From Candidatus Rhodobacter oscarellae (lineage in GTDB: Bacteria; Pseudomonadota; Alphaproteobacteria; Rhodobacterales; Rhodobacteraceae), in assembly GCF_001078595.1 (NCBI RefSeq), contig NZ_LFTY01000002.1, forward strand, positions 2,723,773 through 2,787,772: DNA of 64,000 nt. Direction: 5' to 3'. A program made the position numbers and the translations under genes. A model generated the notes under the pieces. The model did no database searches. It had not been told where the DNA came from and saw only the letters and a program-made list of their open reading frames with translations. Shown in pieces: positions 50,660 through 59,361 of the stretch. Every line of letters starts with the position of its first letter. Position 1 is the first letter of the stretch.

Positions 50660-51556
50660 TTTTGACCATAAGGTACTTCTGAAGTCGGTTCTGAAAACGA
50701 CATTGGTGAAGTCGCAGCAAAAGGTCAACATGGGCTCTTCGCGGCCATGCGGTCGAGCAGCACATGGATTGCCGTAACATTAGAAGCCGCTGTTGACGGC
50801 CCAAACCAGCCGCTCACCGAGGCACTCGGACGCTGCGGGCGCAGCCCGCATTGCCGCCGTTCGCTGCGGACGCGAAATCAAGACGACGGCGAACTGGTAG
50901 TCTGCGGACTTTTCCGACCTTGAATTTTCGCCCTTCGTCAATGCAGCATCTGTTCGCGGATGCAGCGGGCTGGTTTCTGCGGTGCGTGACGTTTCCCGTT
51001 TGCAGTCATTCATACGGGTTCAAATTGGATAAATCCAAACCAACATTTCGCTGCGGTCACGATGGACTGACAAGACGCGGACAAGGGCGACATTGGCGTT
51101 TCGTCCGCTTTGGAACTCGAAAACAACCAAGGGCTGATTGAGGCCACAATTGGTGCTTGTTGGGCTGAACAGATCCCTAGAATTGTTAAAACTCAGGCGG
51201 TCAGCCTTCCATGGCCGTCGTCAATCCCAAGCCGATCCTTGATCGCCAGCGCAACAAGCCGCTGTGACGCTATCCTTGGGTGCGGCATCTCTGGAATGAG
51301 CCCTTCTGCACCGTAGCGATCAAGATACTCTTGGTGATTGAGGACGTGGACGAGGTGACCGCCGCATGGGATAAAGCGCTTTCCGACGCCGGCTAACCCG
51401 TACGGCGGTTCCCTCAACTTGCTCAGGTAAGCCAATCAATGCGCATACCGGCGCCGAGGTTTCGCCACATTTCGAACCAAAATCAAACGGGACCGGGGCC
51501 CGCCGATGGGCGCCCCTTGGAAACGAAGTTTTGCTCGGAATGTGGGTGCCTTAGGA
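50660..51556. other. gene-poor region upstream of the kinase cluster
   Basis: No well-supported gene is seen in about 900 bases. A 7-bp hairpin (TGCGGGC/GCCCGCA) lies at 50834-50850. A short plus-strand frame ending near 51393 (LVIEDVDEVTAAWDKALSDAG) resembles the end of a VOC/glyoxalase-type protein and may be a gene remnant. The promoter of the kinase cluster should lie in the last 150 bases. Confidence 0.4.
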
Positions 51557-52822
51557 ATGAACATCGTCGCACGCTCTCCACGGTTGGTTCAGGAAGACCT
51601 CGCAGAGGACGCCCTCCGCGCGGGCGATCTTCTGTTGCAGGGCCAGTACCGGATCGAGCAGTTCCTCGGCGCGGGCGGCTTTGGCATCACCTACCGGGCG
51701 CGCGACTGCCTGGATCGTGGGGTGGTGATCAAGGAGTGCTTCCCCAACTCGATCTGCAGACGCTCCGACAAACTTGTGCGCACGCGCTCGCGGAAGCTGC
51801 AGACGACCTTCGAGGCGATTGTGCGCGACTTTGGGATGGAGGCCCGCCGCATGGCGCGCCTGGTGCATCCCAACATCGTCGGCGTGCACCAGGTGTTCGA
51901 AGAGAACGGCACCGCCTATATGGCGCTGGACATGGTGCCAGGCCGCAACCTCTTGGACATCGTCGAGAGCGACCCCGAGGCGCTGTCGCCTGACGATATC
52001 CAGGCCGTCCTGCGGCAGCTCTTGGACGCGGTGGCCTATCTTCATGACCGCAACATCCTGCACCGGGACATCTCGCCCGATAACGTCCTGATCGACCCAA
52101 ACGGCACCGCGGTGCTGATCGATTTCGGCGCCGCGCACGAGCTCGCGGCCCGCGCCGACGCGCTGGGGACCGAGCTGCATATGGTGAAGGATGGCTACTC
52201 GCCGCAGGAGTTCTACGTGCAAAACGGCGCGCATAGCCCGTCCAGCGATCTCTACTCACTCGCGGCGACGTTCTATCATGTGATCACTGGCCAGGCGCCG
52301 CCCGACAGCCAAACTCGGCTGGCGGCGATCGCGGCCAACAAGCCCGACCCGCTGGAGCCGATCCCCGCGCGCTCCGGCCCCTACGACCGGTACTTCCTAC
52401 AGGCGATCCATCGCGCTCTGGAGGTCTTCGAAAGCGACAGGCTGGCGACCGCGCGGGACTGGCTGCAGCTGATCGAAGAATCGCTGCGGCAGGCCGCGCT
52501 GGTCGAGCAGGCGCGACAGGACACCCTGATCGACGAGACCATCGAGGCTTTGACCCGCGAGACAAACGCCGCCATCGCTAAAGCGATCGAGGCGCAGGCG
52601 CAAAAGCGGCAAGAGGAGGCACGCGCCGCCGAAGAGAAGGCAAAGGCCGAAAAGGCCCGCAAGCTTAAGCGCGACGCCATGACTGCAAAGCTTGAGGACC
52701 CTGGCGACGCTGCAGAAGAGCCGCATCCGTCTCGGCCCAAGCGGCGGCGCCCAGGGCGGCCCCCTCGACCCGAGAAGCCGGTCGACCTGGCAACCTGGAC
52801 CCCAGAAACCAAGCAACACTAA
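51557..52822 (+). CDS. eukaryotic-type Ser/Thr protein kinase
   Basis: This 421-aa kinase is complete. It has a glycine-rich loop LGAGGFGITY (residues 38-47), ATP-binding Lys59 in VVIKECFP, catalytic HRDISPDN (Asp171), LIDFG (Asp189), and the GYSPQEFY segment in place of APE. After about residue 325 comes a long charged coiled-coil (EARAAEEKAKAEKARKLKRD), then a basic Pro/Arg-rich tail. There is no membrane segment. It heads an eight-gene plus-strand cluster with an FHA protein and PP2C phosphatase. Together they form a phosphorylation switch, probably acting on the cluster's GTPases. Start 51557 is chosen at the first ATG of the kinase frame with conserved character; its ribosome-binding site is weak. 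Confidence 0.9.
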   Translation: MNIVARSPRLVQEDLAEDALRAGDLLLQGQYRIEQFLGAGGFGITYRARDCLDRGVVIKECFPNSICRRSDKLVRTRSRKLQTTFEAIVRDFGMEARRMARLVHPNIVGVHQVFEENGTAYMALDMVPGRNLLDIVESDPEALSPDDIQAVLRQLLDAVAYLHDRNILHRDISPDNVLIDPNGTAVLIDFGAAHELAARADALGTELHMVKDGYSPQEFYVQNGAHSPSSDLYSLAATFYHVITGQAPPDSQTRLAAIAANKPDPLEPIPARSGPYDRYFLQAIHRALEVFESDRLATARDWLQLIEESLRQAALVEQARQDTLIDETIEALTRETNAAIAKAIEAQAQKRQEEARAAEEKAKAEKARKLKRDAMTAKLEDPGDAAEEPHPSRPKRRRPGRPPRPEKPVDLATWTPETKQH

Positions 52823-52855
52823 CAGGCAACAAGAACGAGAGGCGGCAGGAGTTCA

Positions 52856-53713
52856 ATGCGATTACTGAGTGAGATGATTGCCCGGACGACATCTGGTAAA
52901 GAGGATATGCAGCGCGAGCACCCTGAGGGGGTCGAAACCGGGCCCGCGGCCGACATGCCCGCCGTTGAGATAGGTGAGCACGACCGCGCCGCGCCGGATC
53001 AGTTCCCCGTCTTTGACAGCCCAGACGACCCCGACGCGGCCTTTGAGGACGCGCGCGCAGACCCGCCCCCGCTGGTGCTGACCACTCCGGCTGAAGATCC
53101 GCCCCCGCTGGTGCTGACCACACCGGCCGAAGACCCGCCCCAGCCTCAATCCACGCAGGATGCTTTCGACGCGAAACGCATGATGGCGCAGGAAGCCCTG
53201 AAGATGCTCAAGGAGCGCGCCGTCTCGGACGTGCACGAGGTCGAGCAGGGGCGCCAAAAGACCCGACTCTTGGGGTTCGGCGCCGCGGCGCCGGGAGAGG
53301 GCGACATCTTCGGCAACGCGGCCCCAGAGCAGGCCACGCCGTCAAACGCGGGTGTGAAATTTCCCGTCGGCTGGCTGGTGGTGACAGGTGGCCCGGGCGC
53401 TGGCGCGTCCTTTTCTCTGCAGGAGGGGGCCGCGCAGATCGGCCGCGGGCATGACCAGGCCATATCGCTAGATTTCGGTGACACGGCGATCTCGCGCGAG
53501 AACCACGCCGCGGTCGCCTATGACAGAGAATTGAACGCCTTCTACCTGGGCCATGGCGGCAAGACCAACATCGTGCGGCTGAACAACAAACCGGTCCTGA
53601 GCACCGAGGAACTCGCCTCGGGTGATGAGATCCGAATTGGAGAGACAACGCTGCGCTTCGTTGCCCTATGCGGCGAGGGTTTCACCTGGGCACCCGGCCA
53701 AGACCACGAGTAG
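52856..53713 (+). CDS. FHA domain protein with a Pro-rich N-terminal region
   Basis: This 285-aa protein has a C-terminal FHA domain at about residues 172-275. Phosphothreonine-binding positions are visible in AAQIGRGHDQAI (Gly-Arg) and AISRENHAAV (Ser, Asn-His). The N-terminal half is disordered, acidic and Pro-rich, with two exact 12-residue copies (DPPPLVLTTPAE) near residues 69-92. These contain adjacent threonines that could be kinase targets. It lies 33 bases after the kinase, and the phosphatase gene follows. It probably acts as the adaptor that reads kinase marks on partners. Confidence 0.88.
   Translation: MRLLSEMIARTTSGKEDMQREHPEGVETGPAADMPAVEIGEHDRAAPDQFPVFDSPDDPDAAFEDARADPPPLVLTTPAEDPPPLVLTTPAEDPPQPQSTQDAFDAKRMMAQEALKMLKERAVSDVHEVEQGRQKTRLLGFGAAAPGEGDIFGNAAPEQATPSNAGVKFPVGWLVVTGGPGAGASFSLQEGAAQIGRGHDQAISLDFGDTAISRENHAAVAYDRELNAFYLGHGGKTNIVRLNNKPVLSTEELASGDEIRIGETTLRFVALCGEGFTWAPGQDHE
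53060..53131 (+). repeat. 36-bp tandem repeat within the FHA gene
   Basis: Two in-frame 36-base units (53060-53095 and 53096-53131) differ at only a few positions and encode two identical copies of DPPPLVLTTPAE. A partial third unit (DPPQ) follows. This is a recent in-frame duplication in the disordered segment. Confidence 0.85.
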
Positions 53714-53717
53714 CCCC

Positions 53718-54659
53718 TTGTTTGAGCGCGCCAGATTTCAGATCGATGCAGCCGTCGCAATCAACAAGGGCAAGCGAGAATTCCAAGAAGACGCCGTTCT
53801 GGCGGACTTCGCCATCGGAAGCCGCTTGGGCATTGTCGTACTTGCCGATGGGATGGGCGGCCACAACGCGGGCGACGTCGCAAGCACCCTGGTGACAACA
53901 GAGGTGTTTCGCGAACTCCGATACACGACACGTTTCATGCTCAGGGACCCCGCGAGCATTCCGGGGCGGCTCTTGTCGGCGGCGCAGAAGGTGAATGGCT
54001 ACCTCAAGCGGTACATCTCCGAGAACCCAAACTGCGAGGGCATGGGCTGCACGCTGGTGATCGCGGTCCAAACGGGGAAGGATCTCTTTTGGCTGTCGGT
54101 TGGCGACTCGCCGGTGTTCCTGCTGCGGGACGGCAAGATGACCCGGCTGAACGAAGAGCACTCCCTCGCGCCCCAGATCGACTACCTGGCGCAGCAGGGG
54201 GTCTTGACGCCCGAGCAGGCCAGGACCCACCCCGACCGCTCCGTTCTGACCTCCGCCATCAACGGCCAAGAGATTCGCTATGTGGACTGCTCGGACGCGC
54301 CCTTTTCGCTGAAGAACGGCGACGCCTTGATCGTCGCCAGCGACGGGCTTTGCTCGCTGAAGCCCTCGGAAATCGCGCGCGTGATCCGCGAGAACGCCGA
54401 CAGGACGTGCGCCAAGGCCTCCGAGAAGGTGCTTAGCGCGATTCGAATGGCGGACTGCCCGGACCAGGACAATGTGTGCTTTGCGCTTATGAAGGTCTCG
54501 GACGAACGGGCCGATGAACAGATGCGCATCAATGAAATTCGCGCCGCCAACGCACTGCCACTGATGGCTGACAATGGCGCCACAGAGGCACAACCGAAGA
54601 AGCCCATGCGACAACTCACACGCATCCTGCGCGCCGTCAGCCGGACCCCGAATCCATGA
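53718..54659 (+). CDS. PP2C-family Ser/Thr protein phosphatase
   Basis: This 313-aa phosphatase has all metal-site motifs: AINKGKREFQEDAVLADF, the LADGMGGHNAGDVAS loop, VGDSPVFLLRDG, IVASDGLCSL and DQDNVCFAL. It would reverse phosphorylation by the neighbouring kinase. No ATG is placed well. I use TTG 53718, four bases after the FHA stop, because the conserved domain starts within ten residues of it. A GTG at 53622 would overlap the FHA gene by 92 bases. The C terminus (PKKPMRQLTRILRAVSRTP) is basic. Confidence 0.88.
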   Translation: MFERARFQIDAAVAINKGKREFQEDAVLADFAIGSRLGIVVLADGMGGHNAGDVASTLVTTEVFRELRYTTRFMLRDPASIPGRLLSAAQKVNGYLKRYISENPNCEGMGCTLVIAVQTGKDLFWLSVGDSPVFLLRDGKMTRLNEEHSLAPQIDYLAQQGVLTPEQARTHPDRSVLTSAINGQEIRYVDCSDAPFSLKNGDALIVASDGLCSLKPSEIARVIRENADRTCAKASEKVLSAIRMADCPDQDNVCFALMKVSDERADEQMRINEIRAANALPLMADNGATEAQPKKPMRQLTRILRAVSRTPNP

Positions 54660-55687
54660 CCAGAGCCAGCGTTGAACAGATTGTAGACCAGCTTGCCGAG
54701 CTTTTGCAGTCAAAGGCTACGCCTGCGGGCGCGCGCCCCACGGCGGAGCGGTTGATCGAGCGCTTGACGTCTCCGGTTCGGGTTGCGCTTGCGGGCGATC
54801 CCGGCGTTGGCAAAACGCTGCTTTACCAGACCTTCTCGGCGATCCAAACCGCGACCGGGATCGCACCCAACATCGTCTTTGTGGACACCAAACCCGGGTC
54901 CAGTGCCGAGAGCTGGGCCGACGTGCTGACCCAAACTGACATGGTGATCTGGCTTGCCGCCAGCGGCTTGGCCTCGGCGCTCGACAGCTGGCAGGACCTC
55001 CCAGCAGAGCTCACGCGGCACGCGTTCCTGGTGATCAATCAAAGGCCCGGCGAAGACGCGCCAAGTCAGGAGGCGCTCGCGGCCTTCCAGCGCCTGGGGT
55101 TCAACGCGGCCTTCTCGTTGAATGTTTTGCGCGAGCACTCCCGGATTGGCGAACAAACGTCGGACCTCTTAGAGCCGAACGACTTTGAGAGGTTGCTCTC
55201 GGCCTTGCATTCCTACGTGGACGCGGGATGCCAGGCCGACATAGACGGCGCGCTTTTATTCCTGCAGCGCTACTTCAAGATGCGTCGCCGCCCCGTCGAT
55301 ATGACCCAGACCGCGCCTGCCGCAGCAAAGCACCAAGAGCCCGCCCGCCCCAAGACACAGACAACAGAGGCCCCGGTGAAGGCGCCACCGCCCGAGCAGG
55401 TTTGTACCGCCGCCATATCGAAAGCGCTCTCCGGTCGCGTGGCCTCCCTAAAATCGCTCGAACCTGACATTGACGGCCATCAGGATCGCGTCATTCAGCA
55501 CTATCTGGACACGCTGGAGGCGCTCGCAGAGGACCGGGCGCTGCCCGGCGATTTGGACGGCCACATCCAGCAGACCCAGGATCTGGTGATGCTGCTGCAA
55601 CTGGAAAACACCGAAAACGCCGCGATCGAGGCCACGCTCGCCATGATCCAGCTCAAACGCCACGTCGTGTCTTTAAAAGTCGCCTAA
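54656..55687 (+). CDS. P-loop protein, degenerate GTPase-like, part of the kinase/dynamin cluster
   Basis: This 343-aa protein has a Walker A motif GDPGVGKTLLY near residue 48 inside VRVALAGDPGVGKT. A candidate switch (VFVDTKPG) and a candidate base-recognition loop (LVINQRPGED) follow. The latter two deviate from DxxG and NKxD, so nucleotide specificity is uncertain. A Pro/Ala-rich linker at about residues 220-250 leads to a helical C-terminal domain. The start overlaps the phosphatase stop by four bases. I know no characterised homologue. Confidence 0.65.
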   Translation: MTRASVEQIVDQLAELLQSKATPAGARPTAERLIERLTSPVRVALAGDPGVGKTLLYQTFSAIQTATGIAPNIVFVDTKPGSSAESWADVLTQTDMVIWLAASGLASALDSWQDLPAELTRHAFLVINQRPGEDAPSQEALAAFQRLGFNAAFSLNVLREHSRIGEQTSDLLEPNDFERLLSALHSYVDAGCQADIDGALLFLQRYFKMRRRPVDMTQTAPAAAKHQEPARPKTQTTEAPVKAPPPEQVCTAAISKALSGRVASLKSLEPDIDGHQDRVIQHYLDTLEALAEDRALPGDLDGHIQQTQDLVMLLQLENTENAAIEATLAMIQLKRHVVSLKVA

Positions 55688-55868
55688 AACCCTGCGTTCA
55701 TTTGCGGGTTTCAGGCCCGCATTTGCCCCGCAGCGACGCAGAATTGCCCAATTGCCTGGCCATGTTTCGACAGCGGCAAGCGGAATGCTCCCCAGCATGC
55801 GCCCGCGCCGCCCAGCCGCCCCCGAGTGCCGCTTGGACCCTGCACGCGCACCGACTTGATAGGTCAAG

Positions 55869-57929
55869 ATGAACGCAAAAGCCAAATTCGAAAAGCCACA
55901 GCCTTCCGTATCCCGGGGGTATGAAAAGCTGGTGCATGACAATTTCGCGCCCCTCGACGCGCTTCGGGCGCAACGCGACGACCTGATGTCGGTCCTGCAG
56001 ACCTTACGGGCCACGGGCGGGGCGGCCATCGGCGCCAAGGCCAAAACGCTGCAGGGCAAGCTGACCGCAGCGGAACCCTCGATCACGATGATCGGCCAGG
56101 TAAAGGCGGGCAAGACGTCGCTGGTCAACGCGATGGTAGGCTGGCCGGGATTGCTGCCAGCGGATGTGAACCCATGGACCTCGGTTGTAACGTCCCTGCA
56201 CCTGACCCCTGATACGCTTATACGCGACACGCAGGCAGAGTTCCGCTTCTTTGAGAAGGCCGAGTGGGACCGGCTCGTCACCAATGGCGGGCGGGTCGGC
56301 GAGATCGCGGGCCGCGCGGGCTCGGAAAGCGAGGCCGAGAAGGTCCGCCAGCAGGTCGAGGCGATGCAGGAGAAGTCACGCCGCAGGCTGGGCCGCAAAT
56401 ACGAGCTGCTGCTGGGCCAAAGCCACGATTACGGGACTTTCGACAGTAGCTTGATCGAGCGCTACGTTTGCCTCGGCGACGCATTCGACTCGCAGACGGA
56501 TGCAACGCGCGCCAACGGACGTTTTGCCGACATCACCAAATCCGCCGATCTCTACCTAGAGCGGCCCGGCCTGCCGATGAACCTCGCCATCCGTGACACC
56601 CCCGGCGTAAACGACACCTTCATGGTGCGGGAGCAGATCACCATCCGCGCGATCCGCGACAGCCGCATCTGCGTGGTGGTCCTGTCGGCGCATCAGGCGT
56701 TGTCGACGGTGGATATGGCCCTAATCCGCTTGATTTCTAACGTGGACGCGCGCCAAGTCGTGATTTTCGTTAACCGCATCGACGAGCTGTCTGACCCCGG
56801 CAATCAAGTGCCCGAGATCAAGGCGAGCATCGAGCGCACCCTGCGGGATCTCAACGGCACGAAGGACTTTGAGATCGTTTTTGGCAGCGCGCATTGGGCG
56901 ACCGCCGCCCTGCAGACGGACGCCGTGCCGCTGACGCAGGACGCGATTGCGTCGCTCAAGAACTGGGGCACCGCGCATAGGGGCAAATTCCCAGGGCTTA
57001 CCGAGCACGACAAGATCCTTTGGAAGCTCTCGGGAGTGCCCGAGCTTTTCGAGGCCATCTCGCGGCGCATCGCCGCGGGTCCTGGCCAAGAGGCACTCGA
57101 TCAGGTTGCGCGGCGCGCACAGAACCTCGCCTACGAGCTAAAGTCCGCCATGCGCGCACCGACGCAATCCGCGCCGACAGAGGCCTCGATCTCGCCCGAC
57201 GAAGCCATGGCACAGCTTGAGAAGCTGCGGTCCGACGGAGGCGCTGTGTTGCAGGGCGTGTTGGATGAGCACCTGGCAGATTTCGAGACCCGAATGCAAA
57301 GCGTTCACAGGAACTTCCTGTCCCGCGCCACAGCGGCCCTGGTGACTCATCTCGACGCCCACGGCGAGGACGTGGTCTGGTCCTACGACCCGACCGGGCT
57401 GCGTGTACTCCTGCGCTCGGCCTATCAGCTCTTTGCAAAGCGCGCCGTCCAAAACGCCAAAGAGGCGTTCGCGCGCGCGGCTCAAGAGGCCACCGCGCTT
57501 TGCCGCAACAGCGGTGTCGCTCGGGACGCAGTCTTCAAGATCACCCCGCCGGAGCCAGAAAAACCCGCGCCGCCGGTGATCCTCGGGCAAACGATCGTGC
57601 TCGATCTCAAAAGCAACTGGTGGTCGAAATGGTGGCGGCGCAGACGCGGGCACAGCGCGTTTTCTGATGAGTTCTATGAGCTGGTGAAGGCAGAGTCGTT
57701 GCCCATCCTAGAAGGGCTCAGCCGTGAATACGCCGAGCCGCTGCGCGCTGCGCTGCTCACACAGTTCTCCGAGTTCCTACAGGAACAGCACGAGGCACTG
57801 CAGCGCATGGCGCGCGCCGACCCCGCTATGGATCCACAAAGAGACACCGGGCAAGCGCGCCAGGACCAGCCACGCAGCACCCAAGACATCGACAGGTCGC
57901 TCGAGATCTTGAGCACCATGGTCGCCTGA
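55869..57929 (+). CDS. dynamin-like large GTPase
   Basis: This 686-aa protein has a dynamin-family GTPase domain: P-loop GQVKAGKTSLVNAM (residues 76-89), DTPGVND near 242 and base-recognition NRID near 302. A long helical region from about 430 probably forms the stalk. Near residues 580-592 lies SNWWSKWWRRRRG, an aromatic and basic patch well suited to inserting into a membrane surface. Bacterial dynamin-like proteins remodel or protect membranes. The role here is unknown, but the kinase, phosphatase and FHA neighbours suggest phospho-control. A 181-bp gap separates it from the P-loop gene. Confidence 0.85.
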   Translation: MNAKAKFEKPQPSVSRGYEKLVHDNFAPLDALRAQRDDLMSVLQTLRATGGAAIGAKAKTLQGKLTAAEPSITMIGQVKAGKTSLVNAMVGWPGLLPADVNPWTSVVTSLHLTPDTLIRDTQAEFRFFEKAEWDRLVTNGGRVGEIAGRAGSESEAEKVRQQVEAMQEKSRRRLGRKYELLLGQSHDYGTFDSSLIERYVCLGDAFDSQTDATRANGRFADITKSADLYLERPGLPMNLAIRDTPGVNDTFMVREQITIRAIRDSRICVVVLSAHQALSTVDMALIRLISNVDARQVVIFVNRIDELSDPGNQVPEIKASIERTLRDLNGTKDFEIVFGSAHWATAALQTDAVPLTQDAIASLKNWGTAHRGKFPGLTEHDKILWKLSGVPELFEAISRRIAAGPGQEALDQVARRAQNLAYELKSAMRAPTQSAPTEASISPDEAMAQLEKLRSDGGAVLQGVLDEHLADFETRMQSVHRNFLSRATAALVTHLDAHGEDVVWSYDPTGLRVLLRSAYQLFAKRAVQNAKEAFARAAQEATALCRNSGVARDAVFKITPPEPEKPAPPVILGQTIVLDLKSNWWSKWWRRRRGHSAFSDEFYELVKAESLPILEGLSREYAEPLRAALLTQFSEFLQEQHEALQRMARADPAMDPQRDTGQARQDQPRSTQDIDRSLEILSTMVA

Positions 57930-57962
57930 CGCGCCGCCCCGCCCCCATTGGATGAGGTTTTC

Positions 57963-58871
57963 ATGCCCCCGCACCCCCAGTCATTCTTCCCCCCAGATCC
58001 CAGTAAGGCACGCGCGCCAGGTCGACCCCGCCTGGCGATCATGGGGGAGTTCAGCGCGGGCAAGAGTACGCTGACGAACATGCTCATCGGCCGCAACGCG
58101 CTGCCCACAAAGGTCACGGCCACGCAATTGCCGCCAGTGTGGATCTCGCACGGCGCGGACGCTCCCTATTTCCGCAGCACCGAAGGCGAGGATTGCCCCT
58201 TTGACACCAATGAGATCGACCAGATCTCGCCGCATGACACCGAATACATCCGCATCTTCCATAAGGCAGACACTCTGGAGCTCTTTGACATCATCGACAT
58301 GCCGGGGATCTCGGACCCCAACATCCCCGCCGAGGTCTGGGAGCGGGTCATGGAATTCGCCGACGCGGCGATCTGGTGCACCCACGCGACGCAGGCTTGG
58401 CGGCAGAGCGAGGCCGCCGTTTGGGAGGCCTATTCCGAGGCGCTGGCCGACAAGAGCCTGCTTCTGGTCACGCGCTTTGACAAGATCCTGAGCGACAGCG
58501 ACCGCCGCCGCGTGCTGCAACGCATGCAGACCGAGGCGGGGGATATGTTTCGCGCGATCCTGCCAATCTCGCTGACGCAGGCGCTTGACGCCGAGAACGA
58601 CTTTGCGCTTTGGGAGAAAAGCGGCGCCGCGGAGTTTGTATCCGCGCTGGTGGGCCTGTCTCGCGAGCTATCAGCGGAGGGGACTGACGCGGGCGGAACC
58701 GATCCGAGCACGACCGACGTGGAGAACCAGAGAGTGGCTGGGGCTGAGGCTGAGACCGTGACGCCGCTCAATCGGCGGCCCGCGCCACCGGTTTCCGAGG
58801 GCGCCGTGATGCCGCGCCGCGTGCAGTCCGGGCCACGCTACCGGGAGCGACCGGTGCGCCCCCCGGCCTAG
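57963..58871 (+). CDS. small dynamin-like GTPase
   Basis: This 302-aa GTPase has P-loop GEFSAGKSTLTNML (residues 28-41), switch DMPGISDP near 113 and TRFDK near 172. The sequence between them (NALPTKVTATQLPPVWI) matches the dynamin-family pattern of a threonine-containing switch I. It lacks a long stalk and ends in a Pro/Arg-rich disordered tail. Bacterial dynamins often come as adjacent large and small partners that hetero-oligomerise. ATG 57963 follows GATGAGG. A TTG at 57948 is less likely. Confidence 0.83.
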   Translation: MPPHPQSFFPPDPSKARAPGRPRLAIMGEFSAGKSTLTNMLIGRNALPTKVTATQLPPVWISHGADAPYFRSTEGEDCPFDTNEIDQISPHDTEYIRIFHKADTLELFDIIDMPGISDPNIPAEVWERVMEFADAAIWCTHATQAWRQSEAAVWEAYSEALADKSLLLVTRFDKILSDSDRRRVLQRMQTEAGDMFRAILPISLTQALDAENDFALWEKSGAAEFVSALVGLSRELSAEGTDAGGTDPSTTDVENQRVAGAEAETVTPLNRRPAPPVSEGAVMPRRVQSGPRYRERPVRPPA

Positions 58872-58989
58872 GAGGCGCCCCTGCTTCCGCCTTGCCCCAA
58901 CGCTTAAAAAGACCATGCTTAGGAGATCATAAAGCAAATGCGGTTAAACCGCCGCTGGCGGGGATGGTCCGCTTTAAAACGGGTGTGAC

Positions 58990-59361
58990 TTGAGAATTGG
59001 CGAACTCTTGGACGAGCTGCGGAGCGCTTTGCCCGGCTGCGACCTGTGCGCCTATATCGATCTGGACGTCGCCTTGGTGATGTCGCTCAGCGCCCCGCAA
59101 AAGCCCCCGCAAGAGCAGCTGGACGCCCTAGCAGAGATGGCCTGCGTTCTTCTTCGCTCTAACCCCTGCCCTGCTGAGGGGGACCATGCGTCTGAAACCG
59201 AATTCACGACGTTTCTCACGCAAGACAGGTCCTACTTTTTGATGCGCTCCACCGGTGATCCGGGCGAGGTTATCTGTTGCAGATGCGGCGCGGATGTTGA
59301 CCCCGACGCGGTCGAAGCTGGGGCGCGGCTGACGCTCAAATGGGTTGGGGAGGCCGCATGA
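58990..59361 (+). CDS. small hypothetical protein, possible roadblock/LC7-like fold
   Basis: This 123-aa protein starts at a TTG (58990) with no clear ribosome-binding site. Its first 60 residues (LLDELRSALPGCDLCAYIDLDVALVMSL, then QLDALAEMACVLL) follow the helix-strand-strand-helix order of roadblock/LC7 proteins, which regulate small GTPases. A CCRCGADVD segment near residue 95 has clustered cysteines. The family is not recognised with certainty. The stop overlaps the next gene by four bases, so the two are coupled. Confidence 0.55.
   Translation: MRIGELLDELRSALPGCDLCAYIDLDVALVMSLSAPQKPPQEQLDALAEMACVLLRSNPCPAEGDHASETEFTTFLTQDRSYFLMRSTGDPGEVICCRCGADVDPDAVEAGARLTLKWVGEAA

Noticed and set aside
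51395-51415. AAAGCGCTTT motif near the kinase cluster as a LacI operator
   Set aside because: Only the 10-base core matches and it lies within a likely gene remnant, not next to a promoter. The full operators at 60.9 kb are 12-18 bp.
51193-51435. 80-codon minus-strand frame starting at TTG
   Set aside because: There is no ribosome-binding site and no recognisable family. The opposite strand carries an equally plausible gene remnant. The evidence is insufficient.
51439-51600. Zinc-ribbon-like KFCSECGC sequence just before the kinase gene
   Set aside because: It is in a different frame from the kinase, has only one cysteine knuckle and continues into low-complexity Arg-rich shadow sequence. 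A frameshifted N-terminal extension cannot be excluded but is not supported.
51557-54659. Type VI secretion regulatory locus (PpkA-Fha-PppA)
   Set aside because: The kinase, FHA and phosphatase trio fits, but no tss/tag structural gene (TssB, TssC, ClpV, Hcp, VgrG) occurs nearby. The partners are dynamin-like GTPases instead.
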